DNA from: Porites lobata
Lineage: Eukaryota; Cnidaria; Anthozoa; Scleractinia; Poritidae
Direction of reading: 5' to 3'
Length of the DNA stretch: 64,000 bases
NCBI GenBank assembly: GCA_942486035.1
Contig: CALNXK010000166.1
Location: 724,001 to 788,000, forward strand
Positions within the stretch are counted from its first letter, which is position 1, and each line of letters starts with the position of its first letter. Under the pieces are notes generated by a model, which was given only the letters and a program-made list of their open reading frames with translations, was not told the DNA's origin and searched no databases. The position numbers and the translations under genes were made by a program. Shown piece by piece: positions 1 through 12,560 of this stretch.

Positions 1-1755
1 ATTTTGATGTGAAACTGCAAAAATATTGCGATTACCTGATGTATAGTTATTGCGCGTGAACAAGAAAAACAAATGTCGCGAAATATTGGTTGTACACCTC
101 GACTGAATTCAATTTGTATCTGAACGAGATGTATCGCCACCGGTAAGGAAACACATATAAACAAAAGCCAAAATGGCTCATGGTAATAAATTAATTGACA
201 GCGCTCTTCGAAAGGCCATATATCCAACTGTCCTTTTCATAACGCGTATGCCTAGACGTTCCAATAACAGATTATTCTAAAATAAGGAACAATCGTACTC
301 ACATTTATTCGCATCGCGAAGACTCAAACAACGTGTGTCCACCAGTTGAACTTAGATCCGTTAAAAGTAAAAGTCAGTCGCTGACAATTCGGAGACATTT
401 TGATTCGTGATTAAAACAAAATCTGCGCGTCTGAACAGTCCACAGAGTTGACAAATACTCTTTTTGGGCAGTAAAGAGCAACGCAAACGCAAGTTGCAAA
501 CATCAACAGCCGTCCGCCATAATTTTAAAATGTTCCTTTGCACGTGGCTTTACCACGTGACTCTATTGCGCGGGAAGTCTGCGGGCGCGTGCTAAGTCGA
601 GCAAATTTTTTCATCCAGTAAAAGCGAAGCTCCCGTAAATAAATTCATAATTTAAATCAAACAATAAACTTGTAATCCACAGGTCAGGGCACCTTCATTT
701 GACTTTTGAGGCAAAGGCTAAGTGATTTTAGAGAAAAATAATTTGACAGTCCAAGAGGGAAACAGCTTTTTCATCGAGTTATTAAATAGTCTTATTTGTA
801 CACCCAAAAATAGCAATCACGTTCGATCACAGTAGATTAGGCCTGGAAAACAAATAGACCTACCTATTCGTGTATTGTATTTGCATTAGCTGTTGCATCA
901 TAATGTGGCATTCACCAGTCTCTCCAACATTGCTCCGTTAGAGAGACTATGGATAATTTGACAACCCCGAAATATAATTTTAACGGAAACGCTTGCTACA
1001 CGGGCTAAATCTGTTTGAAAATAAATTTGGTTGACATTTTTCCTTTGAAGTATACTTTTTACCATTGAGGACAGCCGGTTTTTTTCAAAACACCCTATAA
1101 ACAGCCTGTTTAAGTTAGGTTTGGAAACAGGTTTCCATGTAAATACCTTTTAAATGCATGAGGATAATTTGTGAAAATACAGTAAAAACAGCTACAGTAG
1201 TTTTAATCCTGTTTGGAGAAATTTCAAGGTGTTAGTCATTTCAAATCACAATTTAAATTGAACTGCCTCTTAAACCTTCTTCAAACATGTTTTAACAATG
1301 CTATTTATGAGCTGTTTAAGGTCGTAGACGAGGAAGTATATTCAAAATAGTCTTTAAACATCCTAATTAAAACCTGATTTTGAACTTTACTTTTAAAAAC
1401 TACTTTTTAGATCTTTGATTTTAGGTTCTTCTTTCCAAAATGCAGTTTAAATATACGGTATTTAAAAAAATTTTAGCAACTTGCCAGTACTCTCTTTCCG
1501 AAAATATAGTTTAAATACTGTATTTAAATGTAGTTTAGATAGCAAATATTTTTCAAATACAAGGAAACCTGGGAAAATGTTGTGAATATTATTCAAATAG
1601 ATGTCAAATACAATTCAAACTTCTAACGCTATTTTGGTTTTAGTCGTGAAATATAATAAAAAATACCTCAAATTGTGGTAAAAATAGTTTTTAAATCGTT
1701 TAAATAGCTTTAAACTACTTCACAGACAGTTTTTAAATACAGTTGATTTGGTGCG
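1..1755. mobile_element. AT-rich non-autonomous element, copy 1 (cut by window start)
   Basis: The stretch around 280-560 matches the interior of the element at 9555-12758 (compare 380-450 with 11035-11110, both around a TTGATTCGTGA core and a CAGAGTTG core). From about 1070 to 1740 it becomes a run of TTTAAA-rich words such as CAGTTTTTAAATAC, as in the outer parts of the other copy. It ends near GATTTGGTGCGAG, comparable to GGTTTGGTAAGGG at 12748-12758. No coding capacity is recognised; the 60-codon minus-strand ORF at 361-543 is only weakly matched in the other copy. The left end is outside the window. Class unknown. Confidence 0.5.
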
Positions 1756-1866
1756 AGCCTGTTCAAGCAAATCGAGATTTTTTCTATATTGACTGTATGA
1801 CTGTATATTTCAACTGTAAGTACTTTCCTTAATATACGCGCGAGTTAATTACTAGAGAGCCTCCTC

Positions 1867-1893
1867 GGGATTTCGCCTTCTGGGCGAAATCCC
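1867..1893. repeat. Perfect 11-bp hairpin
   Basis: GGGATTTCGCC at 1867-1877 is followed after five bases by its exact reverse complement at 1883-1893. It lies between the AT-rich element and the gene A terminal exon. It may be the core of a small foldback repeat; no target duplication was recognised. Confidence 0.5.
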
Positions 1894-2288
1894 TGCGGGG
1901 ACAACCACTCACTGAATTAAAGAGACCTTTATTTCCTACCTTGCACTTAAATGGTAACATCAGTTACCGAACATTATAGGGTACGTACTTCCCTCCCTAC
2001 GCAATGCGTATGTTTTTCCTCATGTAATTTGAACCTGCGCCCCTTCGAGTGCCAAGAAGTGATAGGCAAAAGAATCTGGCATATTTCATTTCGTAAGAAG
2101 CAACAGAATTTACCTGAACGATTACACCAAAATATCTCTTCCACCGATGACTTTCAACGATTGTCACACTCTAGAAGAAAATCAAACAGTTCGTTTTTGT
2201 GTAACATTAAAAAAAAATATTATTTGACTAATTTAAGATCAGATTCTTAGTCAATTTTAACATTTTTGGTTTTCGTACTTCAATTTAG

Positions 2289-2611
2289 GATATCCCTACT
2301 GGTTAAAGGTTGGCGAGAAACTTGGATTGAAAGACCGATGTAGACAGTGGCGGGGAAGAGGAGTCCGCAATCCAACCGACAATCTGCTTACGGCATTTGC
2401 TGAAAAGAGAGAAAGTACTATCCGGAAGTTAATCGAGGCTTCCGAGGAGGCAGGGCTGACACTCTTTGCCAGTGAATTGGAAAATAGGTTTTCCCCAAAA
2501 GATAACCAAAGTGGAAGCGAGGAAAATGTACCTGATGCACCTTCTGCAGGGTTGACGCCTGTCGTTTGTGAAATAGAGGAGAGCTTTGTAGACGATGAAA
2601 CTTCAGTATAG
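2289..2611 (+). CDS. TNF receptor superfamily member, last exon with death domain (gene A, 3' end)
   Basis: This is a terminal exon of a death-domain receptor. The acceptor is the TTTAG at 2284-2288 and the exon opens in phase 1 (GA completing a Gly codon), then reads YPYWLKVGEKLGLKDRC. Helices of a death-domain C-terminal half are visible: WLKVGEKLGL, NPTDNLLTAFAEK, STIRKLIEASEEAGLTLFA and SELENRF. It is clearly paralogous to the gene B exon at 31043-31305, with shared NP..., LTAF.EK, TI.KL, AS...GLTLFA and LE..F positions. An acidic Ser/Asp-rich tail of about 35 residues ends at TAG 2609-2611. The first half of the death domain and the rest of the receptor must lie upstream of the window; no such exon was found in 1-2288. 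By family knowledge it is a membrane receptor relaying TNF-type signals to death-domain adaptors. Confidence 0.85.
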
Positions 2612-3897
2612 AGCGTTTTTCAATTGAATGCCCTTATTTTTCTAGCTGGCTACTCGAAAGAAAACAACAATTAACAACAACCAATCTAATCGGGATGCAA
2701 ATTAATTGCTCCTGCCAACCTTAGGAAAATATGCGTGAGCACGTCATTATTAATTGAGGTTACCTTCTGATTGGTTATGGAAGGTGGCGCGAAATTTTTC
2801 AGCCAATCACAAAGGATCATTTCCGAGTTCCGAAAACCCTCACTTTCAAAGCGAGGCCAAGTTCAAAACCTTTCTTTTGATAATTAGTTTCATTTGCCTG
2901 AGAATAAAAATCATTTTAATATCAATTCTTTTTAATATCAATAACTTCGCACTTAGCCTAGCTTTGAAAGAGAGGCTTCGGATAACTCGTGATGACCTAT
3001 TCGTGGCCCTGAAAAACTGCAACAGTCACAGTTTTATTTCGACACTCAACTGAAAATCGTTCTTATCCTAAAAAATCATCGAACTGTGAGCTTATAAGTC
3101 GTATAACATTCCCTAACTAAAACCAGAAGCTGAAACTTTTGCTTTCATAGGTAGCTGCCTTACTGCCAATAGTTAGTTTTAGAGGTAAAAAGACAATGAA
3201 TTCAAAGGAAGTGAAAATGTTCGTGTAGAAACAAATTACTATAATTATTGATTATTTTCCCAGACAATGAGGTCGACAAATTCTGTTAATCTTTCAGGCC
3301 AGTTGTTTAGTTCTTAGTTACTTAGTTCATTAGAAATAGAAATATAAGGCAAAGAATCTTTCTTCTTGCTTTCAGTTTTCTTTGCAATGGGTGAGCATTT
3401 ACTTTCTTAACTTACTGAGAAGATAAGAAGAATGTCTTTTATTTCTTCCGTAGTTTTTAATATAATTATTTAATTCCTTAGAATTATGGGTGTTGTATTG
3501 CAGCCCACCAGAGCGCGATGACGAGGGGGGACGTTTTATAGGGGACTGATTATGAAGTGATGATGGCCAAAAGCTTTCCCCATGAGCCTAAGAAACTGGG
3601 GAAGTACGTGTCATTTAATTCTAGCTGTGTTGCATTGTCACTAAAAGGTTGGGCGGGAAGAAACTAAGGGCATGTTTCAGCAAGGGTGTGTCGCCCATCA
3701 AGTTTTCTATTGAAGGAACGTAAGACAAAGATTTTGGCTACCTATTTATGACATGGTTCTGGGATCACAATGACATCTTGAGACAAAAGCCAATTACCCT
3801 TGCCTACTGCCTGAGATTGAGACAAATTTCTGGTCTCTATTTATGACTTGTCGTGACCTGAGCTGACTTGTTCTTAGTTCTCTCTTTTGATTTGATT
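2612..3897. other. 3' flank of gene A, no further gene seen
   Basis: Non-coding apart from the dispersed repeat at 2770-3010. The part around 3660-3760 is similar to 32520-32610 (both contain GGTGTGTCG....ATCAAGTTTTCT), so the flanks downstream of the death-domain exons of genes A and B derive from one ancestral segment. Confidence 0.6.
2770..3010. repeat. Dispersed repeat, copy 1
   Basis: Shares a backbone with 30185-30415: a TTCCAAGTTC-like start, AAAACC.TC.CTT, then AATCATTTT, CACTTAGCCT and a final TTTGAAA.AGAGGCTT. Both copies sit near exons of the TNF-receptor paralogs. It could be a degraded repeat or part of the segmental duplication. The 99-codon ORF over it is not conserved. Confidence 0.5.
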
Positions 3898-4064
3898 CAG
3901 CGGCAGATCCAGGGGAGGCCTCGCCCCCCCCTTATTTTTCGACCAAAATGACGCCCGAAGGGTCGAAAAAAATTTTTTGGAGACCGCCCCCCACCCCCAC
4001 TTATCTTAGGGTCTGGATGACCGCCCCCCCCCCCTCCTTATCTGATGCTCTGGATCCGCCACTG
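3898..4064. mobile_element. MITE with CAGYGGC-GATCCAG termini (hAT-like)
   Basis: The left end CAGCGGCAGATCCAG and the right end CTGGATCCGCCACTG form imperfect terminal inverted repeats around a C-rich interior. TGATT at 3893-3897 and again at 4065-4069 looks like a partly retained target duplication. The CAG-YG type terminus fits hAT-derived miniature elements; it has no coding capacity. Confidence 0.7.
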
Positions 4065-4469
4065 TGATTAAAAATCGTGAGGAACTGGAACACAGTGCAA
4101 CTCAACACCACGAGGATAACAGAACGGATTCTCTCGCGCTTCTCTGACTTGTAAATATTAACTCTGAAGACAAATGAGGGACAACTGAGACGAGTCAGTC
4201 AGATCCTTTTAACAACGATTTATGGTCAATTACATGGTGCTTTTTGGTTGGAAGATAATGACAAAACAAAACATATTTAATATATACTGACCCGGTGACA
4301 CAGAATATCTACTTTCCATGATTTAACAGCGACTGGTCGAAATATGTCCCTTATTTACGGAATTTAGGTTGAGTAACCTAACCTTCATCTCGTCAAAAGG
4401 GCTTTTCCATTAGAAAAAGGGAGGGGCGGGAAAAACGTCAGAAAATGCAACAATTATAATTATGGTAGT

Positions 4470-4473
4470 GGTA

Positions 4474-4523
<50 letters not shown>

Positions 4524-4533
4524 TTATTAATAA
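4470..4533. repeat. (AAT)n microsatellite
   Basis: About 20 uninterrupted TAA/AAT triplets, seen directly. Confidence 0.95.
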
Positions 4534-6196
4534 AAATATTAAAATCGGAAATTTTAAAGTCGAGAAGCGAAATTTTCCATTAAGACTGTTGATATAAATA
4601 TTTGGACACTATTAGCTTAGCATGTAGCTTGCATGTCATATATACCGCTCTAGAGAGGTTTTGCATATGTTCTTTTTCAAGAAATCTCTCCGGTCCGCTA
4701 AACAGAAGCAGAAGCTAAAAATATCACGGCATGTCTGTTACAAAAGAAACTGTTCTGTAAAACGACTCGTTACTCGACAAAGATATAAAAGGCCGCCTAA
4801 CCGGCTGTCCACACTTGGTCCTCGGGAACTACTAGTGCCTGGGTTCCGACACAAAATGGTGTTGTGTTCACGCTTACCCAATTTGCAACTGTGTACATAG
4901 TTACAACCTTTCGACCATGAGCAAGTGCAAAGCAGTCCAGGAACTTACAAAAACCGTGTGCATACAGGGACCCGGTGCCGCCCACTTAAGAATTCGAATT
5001 TAGGCCTAGGTACTTGAAAAACTGGTGTGCTCACATTTGTGCGCAGCGAGTCCCGTATATAATCGGGCACCGTTCCCGGAAACCAAGTGTGAACGCGGCC
5101 TTTGATCGCGTGCTGTGAAGTTTTACACAAAATTTGAGCTTTATATGGCATTTTATGATCGTAGGTTGTATGAGAGGACACGTGACCAGCCAATGCTAGG
5201 GCCTTTTTTGCCCTCCCATTTTCTAAGGGTAAAGCCCAGGGGAAGCGAGGTTAAGGTTGACCTAACCTGGTAGGCGGCACATCCCGGCATCTGGAATATT
5301 TAATAATAATTATGTGATAATATAATATCAAGAAAGATATCAAGCAAACGACATATTGTTTGAGTTTACAAACATCAAAACACCCATGATGTTGATGACT
5401 GAAATGTTTTCCTAACTCAAACGTTTTCCTAACTCAAACGTTGTGTCGTTATTTTGACGGAATAAAGCTTAAATTTAAATGCATTACATCTGACCTAGAA
5501 CCGATGCTAGAGGCACGGAATATGGACTGGTAATATTGAAAAAGATTATTTTTGCTAATACCAACATACAGGAGAAAATTAAATTTGATGACAAAATGGT
5601 TCAGAAACCTTTGTTTTATAGGTGTCTTGTATTCTTTTAAGGTTAAATCTTAATATTTGACCCTTAATAATGCATTTCACGTTTTGTGGCCGTAATGCCA
5701 AAAGCTTTTTTTTAAGGTGCCAATTCATTGAGCCCTCACGAAGCTTTATTTTCCAGGAATAAAAATATGACGCCATAAACTTTGATCAATAAGGAATCAT
5801 TACATTCTTTCTTTATTTCTTTATTCATTTATTTATTTATTGAGTACTTTAATGAATTCGCCACGGTAACTCAACACGGTGACAGGGGATGAAACACGAC
5901 AAAGTAAGCGTCCCTAATAGCCCACATAACTCCGAGGCTTTCTGGGGTCAATTATAAACCTTTTACAAGTGTAATTTACAAGTGAAGCCATTGTTTTTGC
6001 GGACTCTAAAACAAAACCTACACTTGTAAATTACAATTGTGAAAGTTTTATTAAATTGAGCCCTGGTCGTATTTTTTGTATTTGGTTTGGTTTTCTTGAC
6101 GCTCAAGCCTCCTCTGGGAATTGTGAGACAAATGGAGTCGCGAAAAATTTGCATTTCTGACCGTAAAGCCTAGAAGCAATGTTCTGAAATAATATA
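4534..6196. other. Intergenic sequence without a recognised gene
   Basis: Contains several short ORFs (4661-4900 +, 4945-5193 -, 5579-5776 -) without family signatures or splice-site support. A small inverted repeat at 5961-6044 is the only structure seen. Confidence 0.5.
5961..6044. repeat. Short inverted repeat (hairpin element)
   Basis: TTTTACAAGTGTAATTTACA at the left is mirrored by CACTTGTAAATTACAATTGT at the right, separated by about 35 bases. Likely a small foldback repeat. Confidence 0.55.
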
Positions 6197-6701
6197 CAAT
6201 GGAACCTCCATTTAACGAAGTGCCAAGGGACTGGGGAAATTTGTTTGTTATATCTAACACCTCCATTTAACGAATTTTTCTGGAAAACTACCAAAATGTA
6301 TGTTATATCGAGGTATAGTTAATATTTAATTTACAAAACTCAGCATTTCCGGATCTGAAAAATTACTGTAATAACATTTCAGTACCGAGCTATATATAGC
6401 TACGGCACTAGAAACTCAAGAACAGGCAAACAAAACTGCTTAAAACTACTGTACACATAAATTTTATCCTTGTTGGTCTGTTTGGCATTCATCTTTTATC
6501 ACATGATGACATTTATTCGTTATATCGAGGTATATTTTTACGTTTGTGTTTGTGGCTTGCCTTTGTTACTGAACGAGGATTTTAATTAATGGAGGTTCTG
6601 TTTCATACATTTTATTGTAGTTTTGGCCGGGCTGAAGAAAATCGTTCGTTATATCGAGGACTTCGTTATATAGAGGTTCGTTAAATCAAGGTGCCTGACT
6701 G
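6197..6701. mobile_element. Pogo/Tigger-like MITE with TA target duplication
   Basis: The left terminus CAATGGAACCTCCATTTAAC and the right terminus (reverse complement CAGTCAGGCACCTTGATTTA) are inverted repeats, flanked by TA at 6195-6196 and 6702-6703. Internal GTTATATCGAGGTA words repeat several times. This terminus style is typical of Tc1/mariner-pogo elements. No transposase remains. Confidence 0.75.
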
Positions 6702-6845
6702 TATCGAACGTGGGCTATTGAAATCAATTCCTTCATTACCCACCCAGCCTATGAAAGGTACGTTGTACCACCTGCGGCGAAACTATGGATAAGTGTCCTG
6801 TGAGATAGACGCAAGGCAGACTCGCAGTACTTTCCTTTGTTATTA

Positions 6846-7067
6846 GGGGCCGACCATTTAACTCTTGAGGGCGGGGGTGGGTGATTTCTGGTCATCAAGA
6901 ATTTTTTTTTCTAGCAATATGGTGGGCAGGATATTTTTTTCCCTTTTTTTTCCCGTAAGCTCTTTATTACATTTGTGCTGCATGCAATTTTTTTCTTCCG
7001 ACAAGCGCTTGCAGGAATTTTTTTTTCAAAATCACCCACCCCCCTCAAGAGTTAAATGGTCGGCCCC
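6846..7067. mobile_element. MITE with long terminal inverted repeats (GGGGCCGACC)
   Basis: About 40-bp inverted repeats: GGGGCCGACCATTTAACTCT at the left and its complement ending GGTCGGCCCC at 7067. The flank shows a TTA match on both sides (6843-6845, 7068-7070). The 83-codon ORF across it is a by-product of T-rich sequence. Confidence 0.8.
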
Positions 7068-7288
7068 TTACAAGGTTGTTCTAACTTTTGATTCCGGTGT
7101 AAATGAAATCTTTTAAATCCTATGGTGTGACGAGTCAGACGCCCAACTAAAGCGGTTTTGAGCAGTGACTTCCAATGGCCATCAGTATATTGAAATTTGA
7201 AAACAGACTTTCGGCAGACAGCTGGAATCAAAAGAATTCATTTGCACAACTTAAATCATGTATCTCAGGTCGATTCTTTAATTACAAT

Positions 7289-7582
7289 TGAATAGACCTA
7301 TTCGGCTAACTAATTGTTGTACCCAATTCAAACCCTCTGGGAATAAAACTTTTTGTTTCAGGAATTTCCATACATTTAAATGTGAATGCCACATTATCAT
7401 GCAAAGATTTGAATTGGGTACAACATTGATAGGTGGTTTTCATGCAGTCTCGGGAGACACAAATAACAATGGTGAAATGAACAAATACTGGTGGACAAAC
7501 AAAACGAGCTAATGAGCAATCTTTTGTTTACCGTCTACCAGTATGGCGGCGATGACGTAACGTGAAAACCACCTATAGGTCT
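7289..7582. mobile_element. Insertion element inside the carboxypeptidase-exon relic
   Basis: The paralogous segment at 35690-35720 runs straight through where this roughly 294-bp block sits, giving an apparent empty site. The block starts AATAGACCTAT and ends ATAGGTCTTTCTATT, and an internal inverted pair is visible (TTGTACCCAATTCAAA at about 7317 and TTTGAATTGGGTACAA at about 7408). It is probably a MITE that landed after the duplication. Confidence 0.6.
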
Positions 7583-7743
7583 TTCTATTGCTTTGACAAG
7601 TGCCTTTACTCCTTCCAGTAATCCTTTTCCAACGTAGCCAAACCGCTCCCCCCTTCCACTCCGATCTTACATGGACACAGCGTAGGAATATTTCACACCG
7701 AGCTGACAGTACATCCAGTCAACACTTCCTCCAACTGCTGGAC
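7583..7743 (-). pseudogene. M14 zinc carboxypeptidase last-exon relic, copy 1
   Basis: Read on the minus strand, an acceptor TTTCAG precedes a frame with the M14 hallmark SVDW.Y...GVKYSYA, but it meets a TAA directly after SM, at the place where family members carry the catalytic Glu in ELRD. The rest of the homology to the 35701-35867 copy continues as non-coding sequence and is interrupted by the 7289-7582 insertion. No other exons of the enzyme were recognised nearby. It is a duplicated fragment, not a working gene. Confidence 0.7.
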
Positions 7744-8553
7744 CTGAAAGTATGTATAATTCAAAAAATGTCATTCAATGCTGACTGAGTCGGGGTACAA
7801 GTACATGGAACGTTGCGAGTTGTTAAATTTTCCGCATCGGTTCGTTTAATTATCGAGTTACTTCTTCGACAAGTTTTTACGGCCAATCTCCGGAAATCAT
7901 CGCCAATGTTCGAAAAACTATTGAATCCTATTCGCTTGGATGTTGTAGTGTCATAATAAAATATATCACTGTAAATTAACAACAACCACAACAACAAAAC
8001 CTTTATTATAGTGTTTTAAGTATAATTACTATCTAGCATAGAAGCTAATTGGAGACACTATTTTAAATAATAAAAAGAAGAAAATTGTAAAATACTCAAA
8101 GGGATAATTAATATATATAATAAAAATTGCCTTAATTACCTATGAATGTTTATCAAAACCTATTTCCTATGAAATTAAAATTAAAATGAACATAAATGAC
8201 AATTTTCACAACTGTCCTCAAGCACGTTTGCAAAGTCTCTTCTTCATTATTTCTGATAAAAAGATTCAAGTTATCACTATTTTTATCTACATGAGGTAAT
8301 TTGACCACAAATATGGACCCTGATATCTTAAAGAGTGCTTCCCATATATATCTCACAGAATGAAGTCTCAGTCGGTATCTTAAAGTCGTTTTCACCAGGT
8401 TGATATCTGGTTCCATTTTCTTAAAAAATATTCACTACGTGCTGACTGCGAGCTTGTCGAATAGGACGGCAAAAGATCCACTTCGATCCACACGTCGAAC
8501 TTCAATGTGCCGAACCAAATGCATAAATTATGTTACCAGCATTCACGTCGTTT
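7744..8553. other. AT-rich sequence without a recognised gene
   Basis: Short ORFs at 7761-7997 and 8153-8416 (both minus) lack recognisable domains or splice support. Nothing else is seen. Confidence 0.5.
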
Positions 8554-8744
8554 AAGAAATGGTAAACGTGCAGCGTGCAACCATGGAGTTATGGATGCAC
8601 GCGGGAGGTTGCTAAGCACGAAAGAAGCGTAAGAGTCGCACGAGGCGATAGCCGAGTGCGACTCTAGCTGCTTGAGTGCTTAGCAAACCTCCCAAGTGCA
8701 TCCATAACTCCATGGTTGCACAGCTGCAACGTTTACCATTTCTT
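8554..8744. mobile_element. Foldback MITE, nearly full-length palindrome
   Basis: AAGAAATGGTAAACGT at 8554 is mirrored by ACGTTTACCATTTCTT ending at 8744, and the arms continue inward (CAACCATGGAGTTATGGATG and its complement) almost to the centre near 8640. No coding capacity. Confidence 0.8.
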
Positions 8745-9554
8745 TTATAACATAATCAACAGAGAAAAACGTTGTTTTCCTTTTGCCTTCAGTTGAGTCA
8801 TCGGTCGGAGTTCATGTATGCTGCCATCTGCCCGCGCGTAAACAAATCATGTTCTATGTTTTTCAAAAACTTGCCTTTGAGTTTTTCTTTCGCTGAATCA
8901 GCCGTTCTCCGTCTTAAGGTAAATTGCAAAACGTTTTTTGTTGTTATTGTGAATGGCATCTGTCTACTTGCTCTTAATATTAGGGTAAAAACTTTGAGGA
9001 AAAACTATATCTGCAACTATAAACACCAACTAAAAAGACTCTAAAAAATAAGCTAAAACTAAATAAATGAAATAATTATCAAGCTTATTTATGTGACAAT
9101 TTTGAAATAAACGTAAAGTAGAAATGAGAAAAATTTGACAGTAATTCCTTTAGAATAACAGGTAACACTAATTTTAAAAAGAAATTAACTAGCTTTGTAT
9201 CGAAATCTGTCTGGGGAAATCCAGCTATGAAAGTCAACTGAAATTCGCCGACACACAGTCGGTGCTGAAGCTGTTGTTTTTCGACTGTTCCCTGAACGAC
9301 TGTTATGAATGAACACTGAGGAACAAAATAATACACACAGAAGTTATTGTTTGAAAAATTTATTTGAAAACCCAGATGTTTCTGTACTTAAATGAAATTC
9401 GCTTATTCCAGCGTTATGTGCCCGTTTAAACTCAACTAAAATTGTTAATCGATGCGATGAAAACTTCACAACAAAGCTGTCTCGAATTTGAGCGTGTTTC
9501 CTAAAATATTTGCTTGAATTTAGCATCAGCTTGACCAAAAAGTCAATAACACAA
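8745..9554. other. AT-rich sequence without a recognised gene
   Basis: ORFs 8772-9044 (+), 9085-9336 (-) and 9344-9538 (-) are short, compositionally biased and match no family I recognise. Confidence 0.45.
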
Positions 9555-10509
9555 CCCTTACCAAATCCAACACTGTTTTGAATGTATTTTTAAGCTATTT
9601 TTGAAAACTGTTTTTAACCTGTTTTGTGAAATAGGTTTTAAATAGGGTAAAAAGTGTATTTTTAATGTATTTTTCGACTGCTTTTAAAGGTGTTTTAACC
9701 TGTTTAAAACGCTATTAAAAAAGAATTTTTAAAGTATTTTAAAATGCTTTTAAAATATATAAAAAATTCCAGGGCTTTTGCAAGGCTCAAAACAGGTCAA
9801 AAACAGTTTTTAAATACCTTATAAATCGGAATAAAAACAGGATAAAAACAGTTTCAAAAACATGTTTTAATTTACTATACTATTTTAAAACTATTTTTAA
9901 TGGCAATTTTAAACGTATTTTGAAAAAAACAGGTTTAAAATAGGTACAAAAATATATTTTTGATATATTTTTCGACTGATTTTAAAGGTGTTTTAACCTG
10001 TTTAAAACGCTATTAAAATGTTATGCTTCAAAATATATTTTAATAGCTGTTTAATCGGTTTCGAAATTTAGTAAAATACTCGTATTTGCAAATACAATAA
10101 AAATACTTTGAAAACAGTATTAAAATACCACAGAAGAAGAAAAGCAATAGCACACATATATTATGAATTAAATACATCAAAAATAGGATGCAAAAATGCA
10201 AAAACAGTATAAAATTGTAAGAACATAGCCTTAGAGGTGTCTGAAAACAGTATAAAAATCGGTCGAAAGAGCATAAAAATAGTACAAAAACAGGATGGAA
10301 ATACCATTTAAATTCATGAAATAAAATGAATACAAAACCGTCGAAAATTACCCTGAAAAAGCAAGATTTACCTCGGCGAAATTTCTCCACACAGTCCTAG
10401 GCTAAGACTTCAAGAGAATTATCTCTTAGCCGATTACTTTACGTTGATTTCCCTAAGAATTCTCGGGAGATTCTTATGGAATTTTTCAGAAATGCTCAAA
10501 TCAATCTTT

Positions 10510-10577
10510 AGCCTGTGTACAGACCCCTTCCCTCAATAAAACTCGGAGGGGAGATTGGGGGGGTATGTACACAGGCT
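10510..10577. mobile_element. Mini inverted-repeat element, AGCCTGTGTACAG family, copy 1
   Basis: AGCCTGTGTACAGACCCC at the left end and GTACACAGGCT at the right end enclose a G/C-biased hairpin of under 70 bp. Related copies lie at 20680-20760 and 53184-53276. Confidence 0.7.
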
Positions 10578-11929
10578 ATCAACCTTTGGCTTCAAAAGGG
10601 TATAACGTTACTGACGTTACCGGTAAATATCTGTAAATATTAATCTACATGCATGTAACTTACATTGTTTATTATATTCACGGCTTTACTCAAATATCAT
10701 CAGAAGCTTAATGCAGGCTACGCCTGAACATTAATTAGTGGCTGATAAAGAACAGCATACGAATAAATTTACGCGAGAATGAAAGAGGCCGGTGACGTGA
10801 CATCAAGTGACTGAGATCATTTATACAAAACAGCGAGTCTCTGCAAGGAATCCTGTAAAAAGTAAAATTGCCGTACGGGCGCGACTATATAAATGTTTAC
10901 TACCCTTCATTTGTTTCTCATATGGCGTATATCTAAGCGTCTTAGTAACATTGTATATTTAATACTTACAATTAGACTGTTGGACTCTTCTCCTGAACCA
11001 GAACCTTTCAAAGTACATAACAGTCGCTGCGGAGTCATAACCATTTTTGATTCGTGATAAAAGCAACATCTACGTGTTCCGACAATCCGCAGAGTTGGAG
11101 TGTACTTTTGTAAGATCGTAACAAACAGTAAAATCAAGCGCATTTAAGCTCACAGCAACCGCCCGGGAGCAACCGCCGGTTCAATAATTTGAAATGACCA
11201 AAGGACAAAGGACGGTTTGCTTATCACGTGCATTTGTCACATCACTGCGGCGCGAAGTCGTGATTTCAGTCGCGCGTGACATCTCAAAAATAATATGCCA
11301 TGCATGTGCGGAATAGTCTATGAGAGAAAGATAACCATATGTCGGAGTTTATTCAGATCTGAGCGTTGTTTCTTAGTGCAATATATACGAGGTGAGATCT
11401 TAGCTTGGATAGTTTGTTTTAATTATTATGAAATTTCAAGGACTTATTTTAGACAAATCTCAATTGACCGCGTGCATCCGGTTCTCGGCCCGCGGCTTCG
11501 GCTGTTTGCGAAAAATTTCTACATGAAAATTAAAATGTGATTTTAAGAATTTTCTTTTAAAAAAACTTATGGAATGTCCCGTAGCTGCATTAATTGAATC
11601 ACGGTTAAAATCTAGGCGGAGATTTTCGCAGAGAGCTTGCAGGTAATGAACATTGAGGAACGGATTGATCCTTTATCGGCACACTGTCACAGTTACATGT
11701 TGTCAGTCAAAGCTAAAATCTATTCCTAATTTTCTTCTCTTTTTTCAATTTCTTTTTGATTTGCTGGGAGATTTAATTTTTGGCTCCGCCTCGAGCTTTA
11801 TTGAGAGAAGAATCCGGTCCACAATATGACAGCTTGTTTTGAGTCATTTATGAGTTCGTGACAAGATGAAGGCTTAAAAATTAACTTTGTGCAATTGTTA
11901 CTTTTATAGTCTGAGTATAAGTATCCCAA

Positions 11930-12560
11930 AATACATTACAATATTGCACCTCAATAATAATAAGTAATAAGTACCCTATTTTAAAGTATTTAAAATAAGG
12001 TCAGCATTTGATGTCTTTCAGCAGACTTTAAATATTTTATGTACAATCTGTTTTTATAGTCAGAGTGTTGTGTGCCCAAAATACAATTCAAATAGACCTC
12101 AAAACAGTGTTTAAGTACCCTATTTAAAAGTATTTGAAATGCGGTCAGTAGTTAAGGACTTAAAACATATTTCAAATAGTCTATTTGAACTCTGTTTGTA
12201 ACTTTGTGAGTGGATGCGTCTCAAAATACATTTTCGATACAACTCAAAACAGTGTAAAAGTACCCTATTTAAAAGTATTTAAGATACGGTCAGCATTTAG
12301 GCTCTCAAAACATATTTTAAATAGTTTATTTGAATTATGTTTGTAACTTTGTGAGTGGATGCGCCTCAAAATACATTGTAGATGCAACTCAAAACAGTGT
12401 TAAAGCACCCTATTTAAAATTATTTAAAAAACAGTCGCATTTAAGCCCTTAAAACATATTTCAAATAGTCTATTTGAACTCTGTTTGTAACAGTGTTAGT
12501 GGTTCTATGCCCAAAATACATTTGAAATACCCTATTTTAATCATATTTATTAAACAAAAT
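11930..12560. repeat. Tandem repeat, about 140 bp, four to five degenerate copies
   Basis: The block CAAAACAGTGTTTAAGTACC ... CCTATTTAAAAGTATTT ... GCATTTA ... AAAACATATTT.AAATAGT recurs roughly every 140-150 bp (near 11960, 12100, 12250, 12390). It forms the right subterminal region of the 9555-12758 element. Confidence 0.65.

Noticed and set aside
1951..2250. 99-codon ORF directly before the gene A terminal exon
   Set aside because: Not homologous to the death-domain first half and stops before the acceptor; treated as intron.
6865..7116. 83-codon Phe/Ser-rich ORF
   Set aside because: Lies inside a T-rich MITE; no family signature.
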